Assembly: GCF_010730955.1 (NCBI RefSeq)
Contig: NZ_AP022577.1
Coordinates: forward strand, 2,790,001-2,854,000
Direction: 5' to 3'
Source of the DNA: Mycolicibacterium aubagnense
Lineage (GTDB): Bacteria; Actinomycetota; Actinomycetes; Mycobacteriales; Mycobacteriaceae
Length of the DNA stretch: 64,000 bases
Shown here: piece by piece, positions 1 through 9,860 of the stretch
Numbering within the stretch: position 1 is the first letter of the stretch
Layout of the letters: every line of letters begins with the position of its first letter
Made by a program: the position numbers and the translations under genes
The notes under the pieces: generated by a model
Told to the model about the DNA's origin: nothing
Databases searched by the model: none
The model's input: only the letters and a program-made list of their open reading frames with translations

Positions 1-1490
1 CGGCGAACAATCGGGAACAAAACCGTGTCCCTAATCGTCAACCCCGTCAATGCCATCAGCAAGCGGTCGAGCCCCATTCCCGTTCCGGTCGTCGGCGGCA
101 TCGCATACTCCAATGCGATAAGGAAATCCTCATCAAGTCGCATTGCCTCGTCGTCACCGGCAGCGGCGGCACGAGCCTGGGCCTCGAAACGCTCACGCTG
201 AATGACCGGATCGATCAACTCCGAATATCCCGTGGCCAGCTCGAACTTCCGGACATACAGATCCCATTTTTCTGTAACGCCCGGAATAGTGCGGTGGGCC
301 CGAGTCAGCGGCGTGGTCTCCACCGGGAAATCCCGGACGAAGGTCGGCGCCCAAAGACGATCACCGACGGTGTGCTCCCACAGTTCCTCGATCAATTTCC
401 CGTGGCCGTATCCGCGGTCCCGCGGAATCTCGGCACCGAGTCGTTCGGCGACCTTCCACAGGTACTCGGCAGAAGTATCGGGAGTGATCTCCTCACCCAG
501 GGCTTCGGACAACGACGGATACATTTCGATGGTCGCCCATTCACCATCGAGGTCATAGGTGGAGCCGTCCGGCAGCGGCACCATTCGAGTGCCAATGGCC
601 TCGTCTGCGACCTCCTGAATAAGCTCACGCGTCACAATGGCGGAATCGTCATATGTGCCATAGGCCTGATATGTCTCCAACATCGCGAATTCCGGGGAAT
701 GCGTGGAATCGGCGCCCTCGTTGCGAAAGTTCCGATTAAGCTCGAAAACCTTCTCGAAACCACCGACCAGGCAGCGCTTCAGGAACAACTCCGGCGCGAT
801 GCGCAGGTACAGATCCGCGTCGAGCGCGTTGGAGTGCGTGATGAACGGGCGCGCCGCGGCGCCACCGGGCAGCGTCTGCAGCATCGGAGTCTCGACTTCC
901 AGAAAGCCGCGGCGCTCCAGTGCCGAACGCAACGCCCGCACGACCGCAATACGCTGCCGGGCGACAGTGCGGGCTTCCGGGCGCACGATCAGGTCGACGT
1001 ACCGCTGCCGGACCCGGGTCTCTTCATTCAATTCCTTGTGCGCGACAGGAAGCGGCCGCAGCGCCTTCGACACAATTTGCCAGTTCTGGGCAAGCACAGA
1101 CAATTCCCCGCGCCGGGAACTGATGACCTCGCCCTCGACGAAGACGATGTCGCCCAGGTCCACGTCGGACTTCCAGGCGTCGAGCGACTCCTGTCCCACC
1201 TTGTCCAGGCTCAGCATGGCCTGCAGCTGGGTGCCGTCGCCCTCCTGGAGCGTGGCGAAGCACAGCTTGCCCGAGTTCCGGGCGAACACAACACGGCCGG
1301 CCACGCCGACGATGTCGCCGGTGGCGGTGTCCGCGGCGAGCTCCGGATAGGCCGCCCTCAGCTCGGCGAGGGTGTGGGTGCGCGGCACCTCGACCGGATA
1401 CGGGTCGCGCCCCTCGGCCAGCAGCCGCTCACGCTTGGCCTGGCGGATGCGGAACTGCTCGGGAATGTCGGGGCTGTCGGCTTCGCTCAC
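1..1490 (-). CDS. lysS: Lysyl-tRNA synthetase, class II (C-terminal end cut by window)
   Basis: Charges tRNA-Lys with lysine in the cytoplasm. The minus strand reads from a GTG at 1490 ([12 protein letters not shown]...) without a stop to the window edge, giving 496 codons. It ends in DTVLFPIVR, only a few residues short of the normal end of the family. Class II motif 2 ([18 protein letters not shown]) and motif 3 ([15 protein letters not shown]) are both present, after an N-terminal OB-fold anticodon-binding region. The start lies 15 bp from the start of the divergent D-amino-acid enzyme, so the lysS promoter must overlap that gene. A TAAGCT hexamer ends 8 nt before the GTG. Identification is firm; only the 3' end is missing. 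Confidence 0.96.
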   Translation of the reverse strand, partial: MSEADSPDIPEQFRIRQAKRERLLAEGRDPYPVEVPRTHTLAELRAAYPELAADTATGDIVGVAGRVVFARNSGKLCFATLQEGDGTQLQAMLSLDKVGQESLDAWKSDVDLGDIVFVEGEVISSRRGELSVLAQNWQIVSKALRPLPVAHKELNEETRVRQRYVDLIVRPEARTVARQRIAVVRALRSALERRGFLEVETPMLQTLPGGAAARPFITHSNALDADLYLRIAPELFLKRCLVGGFEKVFELNRNFRNEGADSTHSPEFAMLETYQAYGTYDDSAIVTRELIQEVADEAIGTRMVPLPDGSTYDLDGEWATIEMYPSLSEALGEEITPDTSAEYLWKVAERLGAEIPRDRGYGHGKLIEELWEHTVGDRLWAPTFVRDFPVETTPLTRAHRTIPGVTEKWDLYVRKFELATGYSELIDPVIQRERFEAQARAAAAGDDEAMRLDEDFLIALEYAMPPTTGTGMGLDRLLMALTGLTIRDTVLFPIVR

Positions 1491-1505
1491 GAAATGCCAG
1501 CTTAA

Positions 1506-2762
1506 ATGAAGGCCATGGCCACCAGTTTGGAGCAGTCCACCGTCGATGCCCTGGACCACGAGCCGATCGACTGGAAATACAAGGGCCTGCCGTCCTCGTG
1601 GTGGGGCCAGACCCCTGCCCAGGTGTGCCGTCGGCGGCCCAGCCTGTTCGACGACGGCGCCGTGTCGCCGGTGTGCACGCTGCGCACGCAGCCGCTGGTG
1701 CACAACATGGTCACCATGGCGCGTTGGTGCCGACGGCGGGGCGTGCAACTCGCGCCACACGGCAAGACCCATATGTCCCCGCAGCTGCTGGCCCGTCAGC
1801 TCGGCGCCGGTGCGGTGGCCGTCACGGCCGCCACCATCAGCCAGGTCCGGGTATTCCGGGCCTTCGGGGTCCGCCGGATCATCCTGGCCAACGAACTTGT
1901 CGACGTCACCGGGCTGCGCTGGCTGGCCGCCGAGCTGGACGCCAATCCCGATTTCGAGCTGACGTGCTGGGTGGACTCGGTCCGGGGCGTGCAGCTGATG
2001 ACATCCGCACTGACGGGCCGGCGCCGCCAGGTGGACGTCTGCGTCGAAGTCGGCCAGCCGGGTGGCCGCACGGGCTGCCGCTACGCCGAGACCGTGGACG
2101 CGGTGGCACGCGCGGTGGTGGACTCGGACCGGCTGCGGCTGGTCGGCGTCGCCGGATATGAGGCGGCCACCGGCCATGAGATCGGCGAGTCGGCGGTCGC
2201 TGCGGTGACCGCGTATTTGAACACCGTGCGCGACGCGGCAATTCGGCTGCGCCCGCTGTTCGAGACCGATGAGATTCTGGTGACCGCCGGTGGCAGCACC
2301 TACTTCGACCTGGTCGCCGACATCTTGACCGGCTGGCCCGACGGCATGTCCGTGCACACCGTGGTGCGCAGCGGCTGCTACCTGACCCACGACGACGGCC
2401 TCTACGCCCGGACGTCGCCGCTGGGCCGCACCGAAGGCGGCCACCTGCAACCCGCGCTGAGCGTATGGGCGCAGGTGCTCTCCCGGCCCGAACCCGACCT
2501 CGCCATCGTGGGGATGGGCCGCCGGGACGTGTCATTCGACCAGGACCTGCCCATGCCCTACGGACGGCCCGACAGCCGCGTCGAGAAGCTCAACGACCAG
2601 CACGCCTACCTGCGGCTGGCGCCGGCCGACCGGAGCCTGGATGTCGGTGACTGGCTCGAGTTCGGGATCTCCCACCCCTGCACGGTGTTCGACAAGTGGC
2701 AGCTCATCCCGGTGCTGGACGCCGACCACCGGGTGGTGGAACTGGTGCGGACCTTCTTCTAG
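1506..2762 (+). CDS. PLP-dependent D-amino-acid enzyme (D-threonine aldolase / D-serine dehydratase-like)
   Basis: 418 residues of the alanine-racemase-fold D-threonine aldolase/DSD1 family. The PLP lysine is in [10 protein letters not shown] near residue 85. The C-terminal D-serine-dehydratase-like domain carries the HPCTVFDKW motif, whose His and Cys bind zinc in characterised members. Family members cleave or deaminate D-threonine, D-serine or related beta-hydroxy amino acids; the substrate cannot be read from sequence. ATG at 1515 is an alternative start. The gene is alone on the plus strand between lysS and coaX. Its TAG overlaps the coaX stop inside one CTAG. Confidence 0.85.
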   Translation: MKAMATSLEQSTVDALDHEPIDWKYKGLPSSWWGQTPAQVCRRRPSLFDDGAVSPVCTLRTQPLVHNMVTMARWCRRRGVQLAPHGKTHMSPQLLARQLGAGAVAVTAATISQVRVFRAFGVRRIILANELVDVTGLRWLAAELDANPDFELTCWVDSVRGVQLMTSALTGRRRQVDVCVEVGQPGGRTGCRYAETVDAVARAVVDSDRLRLVGVAGYEAATGHEIGESAVAAVTAYLNTVRDAAIRLRPLFETDEILVTAGGSTYFDLVADILTGWPDGMSVHTVVRSGCYLTHDDGLYARTSPLGRTEGGHLQPALSVWAQVLSRPEPDLAIVGMGRRDVSFDQDLPMPYGRPDSRVEKLNDQHAYLRLAPADRSLDVGDWLEFGISHPCTVFDKWQLIPVLDADHRVVELVRTFF

Positions 2763-3568
2763 GAGCGGCGCGAGTTGCGCTGGTTGCGCTCGAAGACCAT
2801 GCGCAGGCCGTCGAGCGTGAGGTGCTTGTCGTAGTGCTGCACGGTCCGCAGGTCGGGCAGCACCAACTGCGCGGTGTGCCCGGTGGCCACCACGGTCACG
2901 TTGTGGCCGTCGGAACCGCGCAAGTCCTCGAGGTCCTCACGTACCCGGTTCACCAAGCCGTCCACCAGGGCGGCGAAGCCGAACACCGCACCGGCCTGCA
3001 TGCACTCGACGGTGTTCTTGCCGATCACCGACCGGGGCCGGGTCAGCTCGACCCGGCGCAGTGCCGCCGAACGGGCCGCCGCGGCATCCGAGGACACCTG
3101 GACACCCGGAGCGATGGCGCCGCCGAGAAACTCACCCTTGGCCGAGACGACGTCGACGCAGATCGATGACCCGAAGTCGACGACGATGGCCGCCGTGCCG
3201 TACTTCTGGTACGCCGCAAGGCAATTGACGATCCGGTCGGCCCCGACCTCTTTGGGGTTGTCGACCAGCAGCGGGATGCCGGTGCGCACACCCGGCTCGA
3301 TCAGGACGTGCGGCACCTTCGGCCAGTACTGGTCCAGCATCACCCGGATTTCGTGCAGCACCGACGGCACCGTCGACAAACCGGTTGCGCCGAGCAGGTT
3401 TTCGGCATCGTCACCGATCAGTCCGTCGATGGTCAACGCGAGCTCGTCGGCCGTCACTTCCGACTCAGTGCGAATCCGCCAGTTCTGCACCACTTTTGCG
3501 TGATCCCCGGAGCCGGAGATCAACCCGACGACGGTGTGGGTATTGCGGACATCGATTGCCAGCAGCAC
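2759..3568 (-). CDS. coaX: Type III pantothenate kinase
   Basis: Phosphorylates pantothenate, the first step of coenzyme A synthesis, in the cytoplasm. 269 residues in the ASKHA fold. The N-terminal phosphate loop is DVRNTHT, the arginine variant used by mycobacterial CoaX rather than the usual DVGNT. Other family signatures are EVGADRIVN and [13 protein letters not shown]. It starts at GTG 3568, 5 nt after the panD stop, so it is the distal member of panC-panD-coaX. The stop shares a CTAG with the convergent D-amino-acid enzyme gene. Confidence 0.95.
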   Translation of the reverse strand: MLLAIDVRNTHTVVGLISGSGDHAKVVQNWRIRTESEVTADELALTIDGLIGDDAENLLGATGLSTVPSVLHEIRVMLDQYWPKVPHVLIEPGVRTGIPLLVDNPKEVGADRIVNCLAAYQKYGTAAIVVDFGSSICVDVVSAKGEFLGGAIAPGVQVSSDAAAARSAALRRVELTRPRSVIGKNTVECMQAGAVFGFAALVDGLVNRVREDLEDLRGSDGHNVTVVATGHTAQLVLPDLRTVQHYDKHLTLDGLRMVFERNQRNSRRS

Positions 3569-3573
3569 CGGCG

Positions 3574-3981
3574 TTACCGCGGCGAGAGCAGGCCGTCGAC
3601 GCCGTCCGGGACGTGCGCGGCGTCGTGCGAGAAGTCGAGCTGCCGGTTCTGCGCGTCGACGAAGATCACGTTCGGCTGGTACGTGCGGGCCTCGGCGTCG
3701 TCCATGGTGGCGTAGGCGATCAGGATCACCAGGTCACCCGGGTGGATGAGATGCGCTGCGGCACCGTTGATCCCGATGATGCCGGTCCCGCGCTCACCGG
3801 TGATGGCGTAGGTGACCAGCCGGTTGCCGTTGTCGATGTCGACGATGGTGACCTGCTCGCCCTCGAGGATGTCTGCGGCGTCCATCAGATCGGCGTCGAT
3901 GGTCACCGAGCCGACGTAGTGCAGGTCCGCCTGCGTCACTGTGGCGCGGTGAATCTTGGACTTCAACATGGTGCGAAACAT
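3574..3981 (-). CDS. panD: Aspartate 1-decarboxylase (pyruvoyl proenzyme)
   Basis: Makes beta-alanine from aspartate for pantothenate synthesis. 135 residues. The self-cleavage site that makes the pyruvoyl group is the Gly-Ser in [10 protein letters not shown], at residues 24-25. The ATG at 3981 was chosen because [16 protein letters not shown] aligns with known PanD N-termini and a GGAGGAA ribosome-binding site lies just upstream. A TTG at 3993 also opens the frame. The start shares one base with the panC stop (TGATG), so translation is probably coupled. Confidence 0.95.
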   Translation of the reverse strand: MFRTMLKSKIHRATVTQADLHYVGSVTIDADLMDAADILEGEQVTIVDIDNGNRLVTYAITGERGTGIIGINGAAAHLIHPGDLVILIAYATMDDAEARTYQPNVIFVDAQNRQLDFSHDAAHVPDGVDGLLSPR

Positions 3982-4937
3982 CAATTCCTCCAAGGTAATT
4001 CGTGGCTCCCGTCCTGGTCGGCGGCAGACCCCACAGTGGGGTGACCGTCGATCCCTGCGGATGCGCCGATATCGATGGCGATGTTGTCCAACAATCTGGT
4101 CTTGCCGAGCCGGCCCACCACCAGCATCCGGGCCGGGCCCGAGGCCGGTGCCGGACCCAGCCAGGGGTCCCGGACCTCCAGATAGTCGACGTCGATGGCG
4201 GGTACCTCATCGAGGACCGCCCGGGCCGCATCGAGTGCGGCGGCCGCGCCGTGCGGCGCGGAGTACTTGCCGGCGAGTAGCGCCGCGGACAACGCCCCGG
4301 CCTGCTCGCGCTGTTCGGCGTCCAGGTAGCGGTTGCGCGACGACATGGCCAGACCGTCGTTCTCGCGCACGATCGGCACCGCCTGGACACGCACGTCGAG
4401 GTCGAGATCGTCGACCATCTGGCGCACCAGAACCAGCTGCTGATAGTCCTTTTCACCGAAGAACGCGCGATCGGGGCGCACGATGTTCAGCAGCTTGAGC
4501 ACCACGGTCAGCATCCCGGAGAAATGCGTCGGGCGGGAACCGCCCTCCAGCTCGGCGCCCAGCGGCCCCGGCATCACCGTGGTGCGCTGACCGCCCGGGT
4601 ACATGTCGGCCGCGCTGGGCGCGAAGACGATGTCGACGTCCTCACCCCGCAGCAGCTCGACGTCGGAATCCAGGGTGCGCGGGTAGGCGTCCAGGTCCTC
4701 GCCCGCACCGAACTGCAAGGGGTTGACGAAGATCGACACCACCACGACAGCTCCGGGCACCTTCTTGGCGGACCGCACCAGCTCCAGGTGACCGTCGTGC
4801 AGCGCACCCATGGTCGGCACGAGCATCACCCGGCGCCCGGTGGAGCGCAGCACCCGCGACACGTCCGACACGTCGGTCGGATTGGTGTAGAGGTTCAGCT
4901 CGCCGGCGGTGAACTTCGGCGGCCTGCGATCAGTCAC
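3981..4937 (-). CDS. panC: Pantoate--beta-alanine ligase (pantothenate synthetase)
   Basis: ATP-dependent joining of pantoate and beta-alanine through a pantoyl-adenylate. 318 residues. Nucleotidyltransferase-fold motifs are [16 protein letters not shown] near residue 43, [30 protein letters not shown] and MSSRNRYL (the KMSKS-like loop). It starts at GTG 4937, overlapping the TGA of the DUF2520 gene by four bases, and overlaps panD at its end. This is the known pan operon order. Confidence 0.96.
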   Translation of the reverse strand: MTDRRPPKFTAGELNLYTNPTDVSDVSRVLRSTGRRVMLVPTMGALHDGHLELVRSAKKVPGAVVVVSIFVNPLQFGAGEDLDAYPRTLDSDVELLRGEDVDIVFAPSAADMYPGGQRTTVMPGPLGAELEGGSRPTHFSGMLTVVLKLLNIVRPDRAFFGEKDYQQLVLVRQMVDDLDLDVRVQAVPIVRENDGLAMSSRNRYLDAEQREQAGALSAALLAGKYSAPHGAAAALDAARAVLDEVPAIDVDYLEVRDPWLGPAPASGPARMLVVGRLGKTRLLDNIAIDIGASAGIDGHPTVGSAADQDGSHELPWRN

Positions 4938-5860
4938 TGCGCTCTCCCTGAGTCGTTCAACACGGCGAAAACCTCATCGGGCGCGTGGGCCCGTTGCGCG
5001 GTACGCAGCGACATGGCCCGATATGCCTGCGCCAGTTCAGGATTCGTTTCTACGAGGGCACCCAGATGTGCAGCGACGGCGGCGCCGTCACCGCGGGCCA
5101 CCGGGCCCGTCAGCGCACTCTGCCCACGCTGCAGCGCGTTCTCCAGGGAAGCCCGGGCCAGCGGCGCGAGAATGCGTTCGGCGATGCCGGCCGGGTCACC
5201 CGTGACCAGCTCCTGGCCGAGCAGTTCCTGACCCGCCAGCGCACCGCGCAGGGCTTCGACGGCGTCGAGAACGACGGTGATGACGTGATTGCCGGCGTGC
5301 GCCAAAGCCGCGTGATAGAGCGTGCGGGCGTCTTCGCGAACCCGGAACGGTTCGCCGCCGATCTCGAGAACAAGAGACTGGGCGACGGCGTAGCCGATGT
5401 CGTCGGCCGCGGTGATCCCGAAACAGGTCTCCGACAGCCGGGTGATGTCCTCGTCCGAGCCGGTGAACGTCATGGCGGGGTGGATGGCCAGCGGGATACA
5501 GCCCTGCTCGGTCAGCGGGGCCAGCACCGCGATGCCGTTGGCGCCCGAGGTGTGTACGACGATGGTGCCCGGGCGGACCGATCCGGTGGCCGCCAGGCCG
5601 GCGACGACGGACGTCAGCTCCGCGTCCGGCACGGCCAGCAACAGGAGTTCGGCCTTGGCGGCGACGTCGTGGGCGGGCAGCACCTGGGTGTCGGGCAGTC
5701 GCCGTTCAGCACGGCCGCGGGACGCATGGGAGATCGCGCTACAGGCGACGACGACGTGGTCGGCGCGCTCCAGCGCAACACCCAGCGCACTGCCGACCCG
5801 CCCTGCGGAAATGATTCCGACAGTGAGCCGGGCCGGACGCAGTCCGTCGAGCTGCTTCAT
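4934..5860 (-). CDS. Rossmann-like DUF2520 NAD(P)-binding protein
   Basis: 308 residues, equivalent to Rv3603c. The N-terminus has a dinucleotide-binding glycine motif ([12 protein letters not shown]), resembling F420-dependent NADP oxidoreductases and 6-phosphogluconate-dehydrogenase-like enzymes. The C-terminal helical half matches DUF2520. Tight overlap with panC (GTGA) suggests a link to pantothenate metabolism. A ketopantoate-reductase-like role is attractive but unproven from sequence. The ATG at 5860 is the only good start. Confidence 0.85.
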   Translation of the reverse strand: MKQLDGLRPARLTVGIISAGRVGSALGVALERADHVVVACSAISHASRGRAERRLPDTQVLPAHDVAAKAELLLLAVPDAELTSVVAGLAATGSVRPGTIVVHTSGANGIAVLAPLTEQGCIPLAIHPAMTFTGSDEDITRLSETCFGITAADDIGYAVAQSLVLEIGGEPFRVREDARTLYHAALAHAGNHVITVVLDAVEALRGALAGQELLGQELVTGDPAGIAERILAPLARASLENALQRGQSALTGPVARGDGAAVAAHLGALVETNPELAQAYRAMSLRTAQRAHAPDEVFAVLNDSGRAQ

Positions 5861-5940
5861 TGCAGCGACCTCACAATTGGTGGTTTCTCCTCGTTCCGGT
5901 CCTGCCTGGCAGGTACCGGACGGTCACCGCAGAGCGTAGC

Positions 5941-6999
5941 TCAGTCCTCGCGGCGACGTCGACGGCCACCGCCGCTGGTGTTGGCCTGCAGACGCGCCAG
6001 CAATTCGGCCGCCGGCTGCCCGCCAACGTGCTGACCTGCGGGTTCATCCTCGGGCTCGGCACGGCGCCGACGACCGGATGTGACAGGGGTCTCTGCCGCC
6101 GGCGGTTCCACGGGAGCGCCGTGGCGGCCCCGGCGCGGCGGTTCGGAGGCCGGCTCGGGCGCCGGCGGGACGACCGGCAGGGTCATGGTCGGTTCGGGGC
6201 CACGGTCCTGGACCGGCGGGACCGGCGGCTGCACCGGTTCGGGCGTCGCGGCTGCTGCCCAGTTGCTGCCCGGGTGACCTGCCGGGATCCACTGCCCCTC
6301 GGCCGGGGACGGTTGCCAGTCCGACGGTGCCGGCTGCGGGGGACGACGGTGCGCGCCGCCGAATGGCGGCTGCGGCGGCGGGGGCGGCGGTGCCCACGGG
6401 TCCGGCGGCACATGCGGCTCGGCCGCCACGTCGATGATCGGGCTCTCTTCGGTGTTCGGCTCCGACATCAGGTCCGGCCGGTCCTCGGTGTCGATTCGGC
6501 TGGCGACCACGCGGCCGACCGGCGCGGCCTGCCCGCTGCGGTCGGTCTCGAGCGCGGGGCGGTGCGCCAGATCGGTATCGAAGTAGAACTCGAGGTTGGC
6601 GCGGAGCGCGGCGAGCTCCGCGCGCAGCGCCGCGACCTCGTCGGACGACTGGGCACGCAGCTCGGAGGCCAGCTCACGGCGCAGGTGCGATTCCAGCGAC
6701 AGTTCGTATTCGCGACGCGCCGCGATCTCGCGGTCCAGCTGCAGGTCGTAGACGAGCTTGAGGTCGCGGGCCCGGGCCTGGTCCAGATCGGCCTGGCGCC
6801 GGTACACGAACGACGCGAACGCCGCCGCCACCGCGGCCCACAAGGCAATGACGACAGCCAGTTTCAGCAACTCGACCTGATCGGTGAACACGAGTGCGGA
6901 GCTGGCGACGATGGCCAGCACCAGCAGTGCCGTCAGCAGCAACCAACCCGGCCTGCGGTTTGCGCGCCTGCCGCGCGCCGCCCGGGTCGGATCGATCAT
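5941..6999 (-). CDS. Membrane protein with coiled coil and proline-rich tail (Rv3604c-like)
   Basis: 352 residues, function unknown. A basic N-terminus is followed by two hydrophobic segments (about residues 18-38 and 45-65). An alpha-helical, charged region rich in Glu, Arg and Ala (about 70-140) is likely coiled coil. The last 150 residues are Pro-, Arg- and Glu-rich low-complexity sequence with PPPPPPQPP, ending in RRRRRED. This fits a membrane-anchored scaffold with a disordered cytoplasmic tail. About 80 nt separate it from each neighbour in the folate-pantothenate cluster. Confidence 0.8.
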   Translation of the reverse strand: MIDPTRAARGRRANRRPGWLLLTALLVLAIVASSALVFTDQVELLKLAVVIALWAAVAAAFASFVYRRQADLDQARARDLKLVYDLQLDREIAARREYELSLESHLRRELASELRAQSSDEVAALRAELAALRANLEFYFDTDLAHRPALETDRSGQAAPVGRVVASRIDTEDRPDLMSEPNTEESPIIDVAAEPHVPPDPWAPPPPPPQPPFGGAHRRPPQPAPSDWQPSPAEGQWIPAGHPGSNWAAAATPEPVQPPVPPVQDRGPEPTMTLPVVPPAPEPASEPPRRGRHGAPVEPPAAETPVTSGRRRRAEPEDEPAGQHVGGQPAAELLARLQANTSGGGRRRRRED

Positions 7000-7077
7000 G
7001 GGCTGACTGTACCGTTTTGCGTTCCCATCGCAGGTCGCCCACGGCGGCGATTCCCCACATCCCCGCCGGATCGTTAC

Positions 7078-7554
7078 TCATTCGGTTGCGCCGTCAGACT
7101 TCTCCGGCGGCTCCAGCGGGGCACGGCAGCAATGCTGCAACCACATGCCTGCCACCAGGAGAGCCAGCGCACTGACGGCCGCGGTCGTGGCGCCCGGGAA
7201 ATCGGCTGCGGCCACCCGCAGCACACCCCGCCGCGGGATCACGTAGCCGAGTACGCCGAGCCACCAGCCGAGGGCCAGCGCACCGACCCAGGCCGACGCC
7301 TTGGCCACGACCACCGACCGGGCGACGGCCAGCGGATGGATCCGGCCGGCTCCCACCCCGACGGCGCCATCCCTGATCTTGGCCCGTAGGTAGAAGGCCC
7401 ACCCTGCTTCGGCGGCGGCAAAAGCCAACAGCGACAACCCCGTCCACACCGTGATCGGGGGAAACCAGCGGTACACCAGGGTCACCAGCAGATAGGCGGC
7501 GATGGTGGCCAGCAGCGTGCCGATGGCGAGATCGCGTTTGCGGGTCGGTCCCAT
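7078..7554 (-). CDS. DUF3180 membrane protein (Rv3605c-like)
   Basis: 158 residues with about four hydrophobic segments (roughly 8-28, 36-56, 83-105 and 120-140). It is an actinobacterial DUF3180 protein of unknown function. Its position directly after folK, with ATG overlapping the folK TGA, is conserved in mycobacteria and implies co-transcription with the folate genes. No catalytic motif is visible. Confidence 0.85.
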   Translation of the reverse strand: MGPTRKRDLAIGTLLATIAAYLLVTLVYRWFPPITVWTGLSLLAFAAAEAGWAFYLRAKIRDGAVGVGAGRIHPLAVARSVVVAKASAWVGALALGWWLGVLGYVIPRRGVLRVAAADFPGATTAAVSALALLVAGMWLQHCCRAPLEPPEKSDGATE

Positions 7555-8069
7555 CAGGGCACCAGCGCCAGGTCGGTGCGGCGCACTCCATTGCGTTCCC
7601 CGGCATCGAGCACGGCCAGCAGATCAGTGACCGGCACCGGTCGCCCGTCCACGGTCAGCGCCGCATCGGGATCGGCAGCCAGCCACGGCACCAGCACGAA
7701 GGCGCGTTGATGAGCCAGTGGGTGCGGCAGCGTCAGGGTCGGATCGGCAGAGCGCACCTCGACCTCGCCGTCGTGACAGCTGACGATGTCGACGTCGAGA
7801 GTGCGTGGACCCCAACGCTGTTCGCGGACCCGGTCCGCGGCGTTCTCGAACTCGTGGGCCCGGCGCAACCAGCCCGGGCCGTCGAGGACGGGATCGTCGG
7901 CCAGCAGCACGGCGTTCAGGAACGGCCCCTGCTCGACGCCGCCCCAGGCATCGGTCTCGTAGACCGGCGAGATCGCCCGCACGGCATCACCCAGTCCGGA
8001 GACCACCGACTGCAGCTGGGCCAGCCGGTCGCCCAGGTTTGAGCCGATGGAGAGGACCACGCTAGCCAC
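7554..8069 (-). CDS. folK: 2-amino-4-hydroxy-6-hydroxymethyldihydropteridine pyrophosphokinase
   Basis: Transfers pyrophosphate from ATP to hydroxymethyl-dihydropterin in folate synthesis. The HPPK signature [10 protein letters not shown] is present, with an N-terminal [13 protein letters not shown] and [13 protein letters not shown] near the end. 171 residues from GTG 8069, which overlaps the folB stop (GTGGCTAG). A second GTG at 8060 is possible. The frame stays open upstream through folB, but those residues are not family-like. Confidence 0.94.
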   Translation of the reverse strand: MASVVLSIGSNLGDRLAQLQSVVSGLGDAVRAISPVYETDAWGGVEQGPFLNAVLLADDPVLDGPGWLRRAHEFENAADRVREQRWGPRTLDVDIVSCHDGEVEVRSADPTLTLPHPLAHQRAFVLVPWLAADPDAALTVDGRPVPVTDLLAVLDAGERNGVRRTDLALVP

Positions 8070-8436
8070 GGCCGCCCCGTCTGGACCTGCGCGCCACCAC
8101 CGCAACGTCGTTGAACGCCAACGGGATCGGCGCACTGGGCTTGTGCAGCACCACCTCGACGGCATGCACGCGCTGGTCGTTCATCACCGAATCGGCGATC
8201 TCGCCGGACACCGTCTCGATCAGATTCCGCGGCGGCCCGGCGATGATGTCCGCGGCCTGCTGAGCCAGCGCACCGTAATCGAGGGTGTCCGACAACTCGT
8301 CGCTCAGCGCGGCGGCGGCCAAGTCGATCCACACGGTGATGTCGACGACGAAGTCCTGTCCGTCGCGACGCTCATGGTCGAAGACCCCGTGGTGCCCACG
8401 AACGGTCAAGCCCCGCAATTCGATTCGATCAGCCAT
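8062..8436 (-). CDS. folB: Dihydroneopterin aldolase
   Basis: 124 residues. Cleaves dihydroneopterin to hydroxymethyl-dihydropterin. Family features are the N-terminal [28 protein letters not shown], the conserved glutamate in [13 protein letters not shown], and the C-terminal [20 protein letters not shown]. It overlaps folP by 8 bp and folK by 8 bp within the fol operon. Confidence 0.95.
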   Translation of the reverse strand: MADRIELRGLTVRGHHGVFDHERRDGQDFVVDITVWIDLAAAALSDELSDTLDYGALAQQAADIIAGPPRNLIETVSGEIADSVMNDQRVHAVEVVLHKPSAPIPLAFNDVAVVARRSRRGGRG

Positions 8437-9247
8437 GCCAGGCCTCCACCACTTTCAACGCGTCCACTGAGGCCTGCACATCATGCACCCGAACCCCCCA
8501 GACACCGTGCTGCGCGGCCAGCGCCGAGATGACCGCCGTCGCCGTCTCGCGGCCGTCGGGCTCGCGCGGTTTGCCGTCGGCATCCGCGAGGAGGGTGCCG
8601 AGGAATCGCTTCCGCGACGCCCCGACCAACACCGGGATCCCGGTGGCGACCAGCTCGGGCAGGGCCCGCAACAGCGCCCAATTGTGCCCCGCCGACTTGG
8701 CGAAGCCCAGACCCGGATCGATGATCAGGTTGCCCGGCTCCACCCCCGCCGCGACGGCGTCGTCGACCGCGGCGAGCAGCTCGGCCCGCACGTCCGCCAC
8801 CACATCGGAGTACTCCGGGATCCGGTGCGGCTGGTCGGCATCGACCTCCCGCCAGTGCATCAGCACCCACGGCACCCGCGCGTCGGCCAGCAGCGGGGCC
8901 ATGTTCGGGTCGGCCCGTCCGCCGGACACGTCGTTGACGATATGGGCGCCGCATGCCAGGGCGGCCTCGGCCACGTCGGCGTGCATGGTGTCGACGCTGA
9001 CCGTGATGCCGTGCGCGACAAGCTCTCTGATCACCGGCAGGATCCGGCCGCGTTCGACCTCCGGGTCCACCCGGGCCGCACCCGGCCGGGTCGATTCCCC
9101 GCCGACGTCGATGATCTGGGCCCCCTGGGACGCCAACGTCAGACCGTGCGCGATCGCTCGATCGTGGTCCAGGAAACGTCCACCGTCGGAGAACGAGTCG
9201 GCGGTGACGTTGACGACGCCCATCACCTGAACTGGCAGTGCGCTCAC
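8429..9247 (-). CDS. folP: Dihydropteroate synthase
   Basis: 272-residue TIM barrel condensing hydroxymethyl-dihydropterin pyrophosphate with p-aminobenzoate; the sulfonamide target. Signatures are [34 protein letters not shown] and [11 protein letters not shown]. The start is GTG 9247 ([11 protein letters not shown]), overlapping the folE TGA as GTGA. The frame stays open another 40 codons upstream, but that part is a shadow of folE. Confidence 0.96.
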   Translation of the reverse strand: MSALPVQVMGVVNVTADSFSDGGRFLDHDRAIAHGLTLASQGAQIIDVGGESTRPGAARVDPEVERGRILPVIRELVAHGITVSVDTMHADVAEAALACGAHIVNDVSGGRADPNMAPLLADARVPWVLMHWREVDADQPHRIPEYSDVVADVRAELLAAVDDAVAAGVEPGNLIIDPGLGFAKSAGHNWALLRALPELVATGIPVLVGASRKRFLGTLLADADGKPREPDGRETATAVISALAAQHGVWGVRVHDVQASVDALKVVEAWHG

Positions 9248-9852
9248 TTCCGCAGGATCAGATCCAGCGCCTCGGCGCGCGACGACGCGCAGGTCTTGAA
9301 CTGGCCGCGTACCGCCGACGTGGTGGTCACCGCGCCGGGCTTGCGGACCCCGCGCATCGCCATGCACAGGTGTTCGGCCTCGACCACCACGATGGCGCCC
9401 CGCGGGTTCAGCTTGCGCATCAGGGCGTCGGCGATCTGGCCGGTCAGCCGCTCCTGCACCTGCGGCCGCTTGGCGTACAGATCGACCAGCCGCGCGATCT
9501 TGGACAGACCGGTCACCCGGCCGTCCTCGCCCGGGATGTAGCCGACGTGTGCGACACCGTGGAACGACACCAGATGGTGCTCGCAGGTCGAGTACATCGG
9601 GATGTCCTTGACCAGCACCAGTTCTTCGTGGCCCTCGTCGAAGGTGGTGTCGAGGACGGCGTCGGGGTCGGTGTACAGCCCGCCGAAGATCTCCTCGAAG
9701 GCGCGCGCGACGCGGCCTGGCGTGTCCCGCAACCCGTCGCGGTCCGGGTCCTCGCCCACTGCGAGTAGCAGCTCACGCACCGCGGCTTCGGCTCGATCGT
9801 GATCGAACGTCGGCGGGGTGAGCCTGGCCGAGTGGATCTGCGACCGCGTCAT
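9244..9852 (-). CDS. folE: GTP cyclohydrolase I
   Basis: 202 residues. First enzyme of pterin synthesis, opening GTP to dihydroneopterin triphosphate. Zinc and catalytic residues are visible in [14 protein letters not shown] and [34 protein letters not shown] is the usual signature. ATG 9852 ([10 protein letters not shown]) lies 8 nt after the ftsH stop, so ftsH-folE-folP-folB-folK reads as one unit. Confidence 0.96.
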   Translation of the reverse strand: MTRSQIHSARLTPPTFDHDRAEAAVRELLLAVGEDPDRDGLRDTPGRVARAFEEIFGGLYTDPDAVLDTTFDEGHEELVLVKDIPMYSTCEHHLVSFHGVAHVGYIPGEDGRVTGLSKIARLVDLYAKRPQVQERLTGQIADALMRKLNPRGAIVVVEAEHLCMAMRGVRKPGAVTTTSAVRGQFKTCASSRAEALDLILRK

Positions 9853-9860
9853 CTGTGCGC

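Noticed and set aside
5860..7389. 509-codon plus-strand open frame
   Set aside because: Antisense to the conserved Rv3604c-like and DUF3180 genes; composition is Arg/Gly-rich with no recognisable motif.
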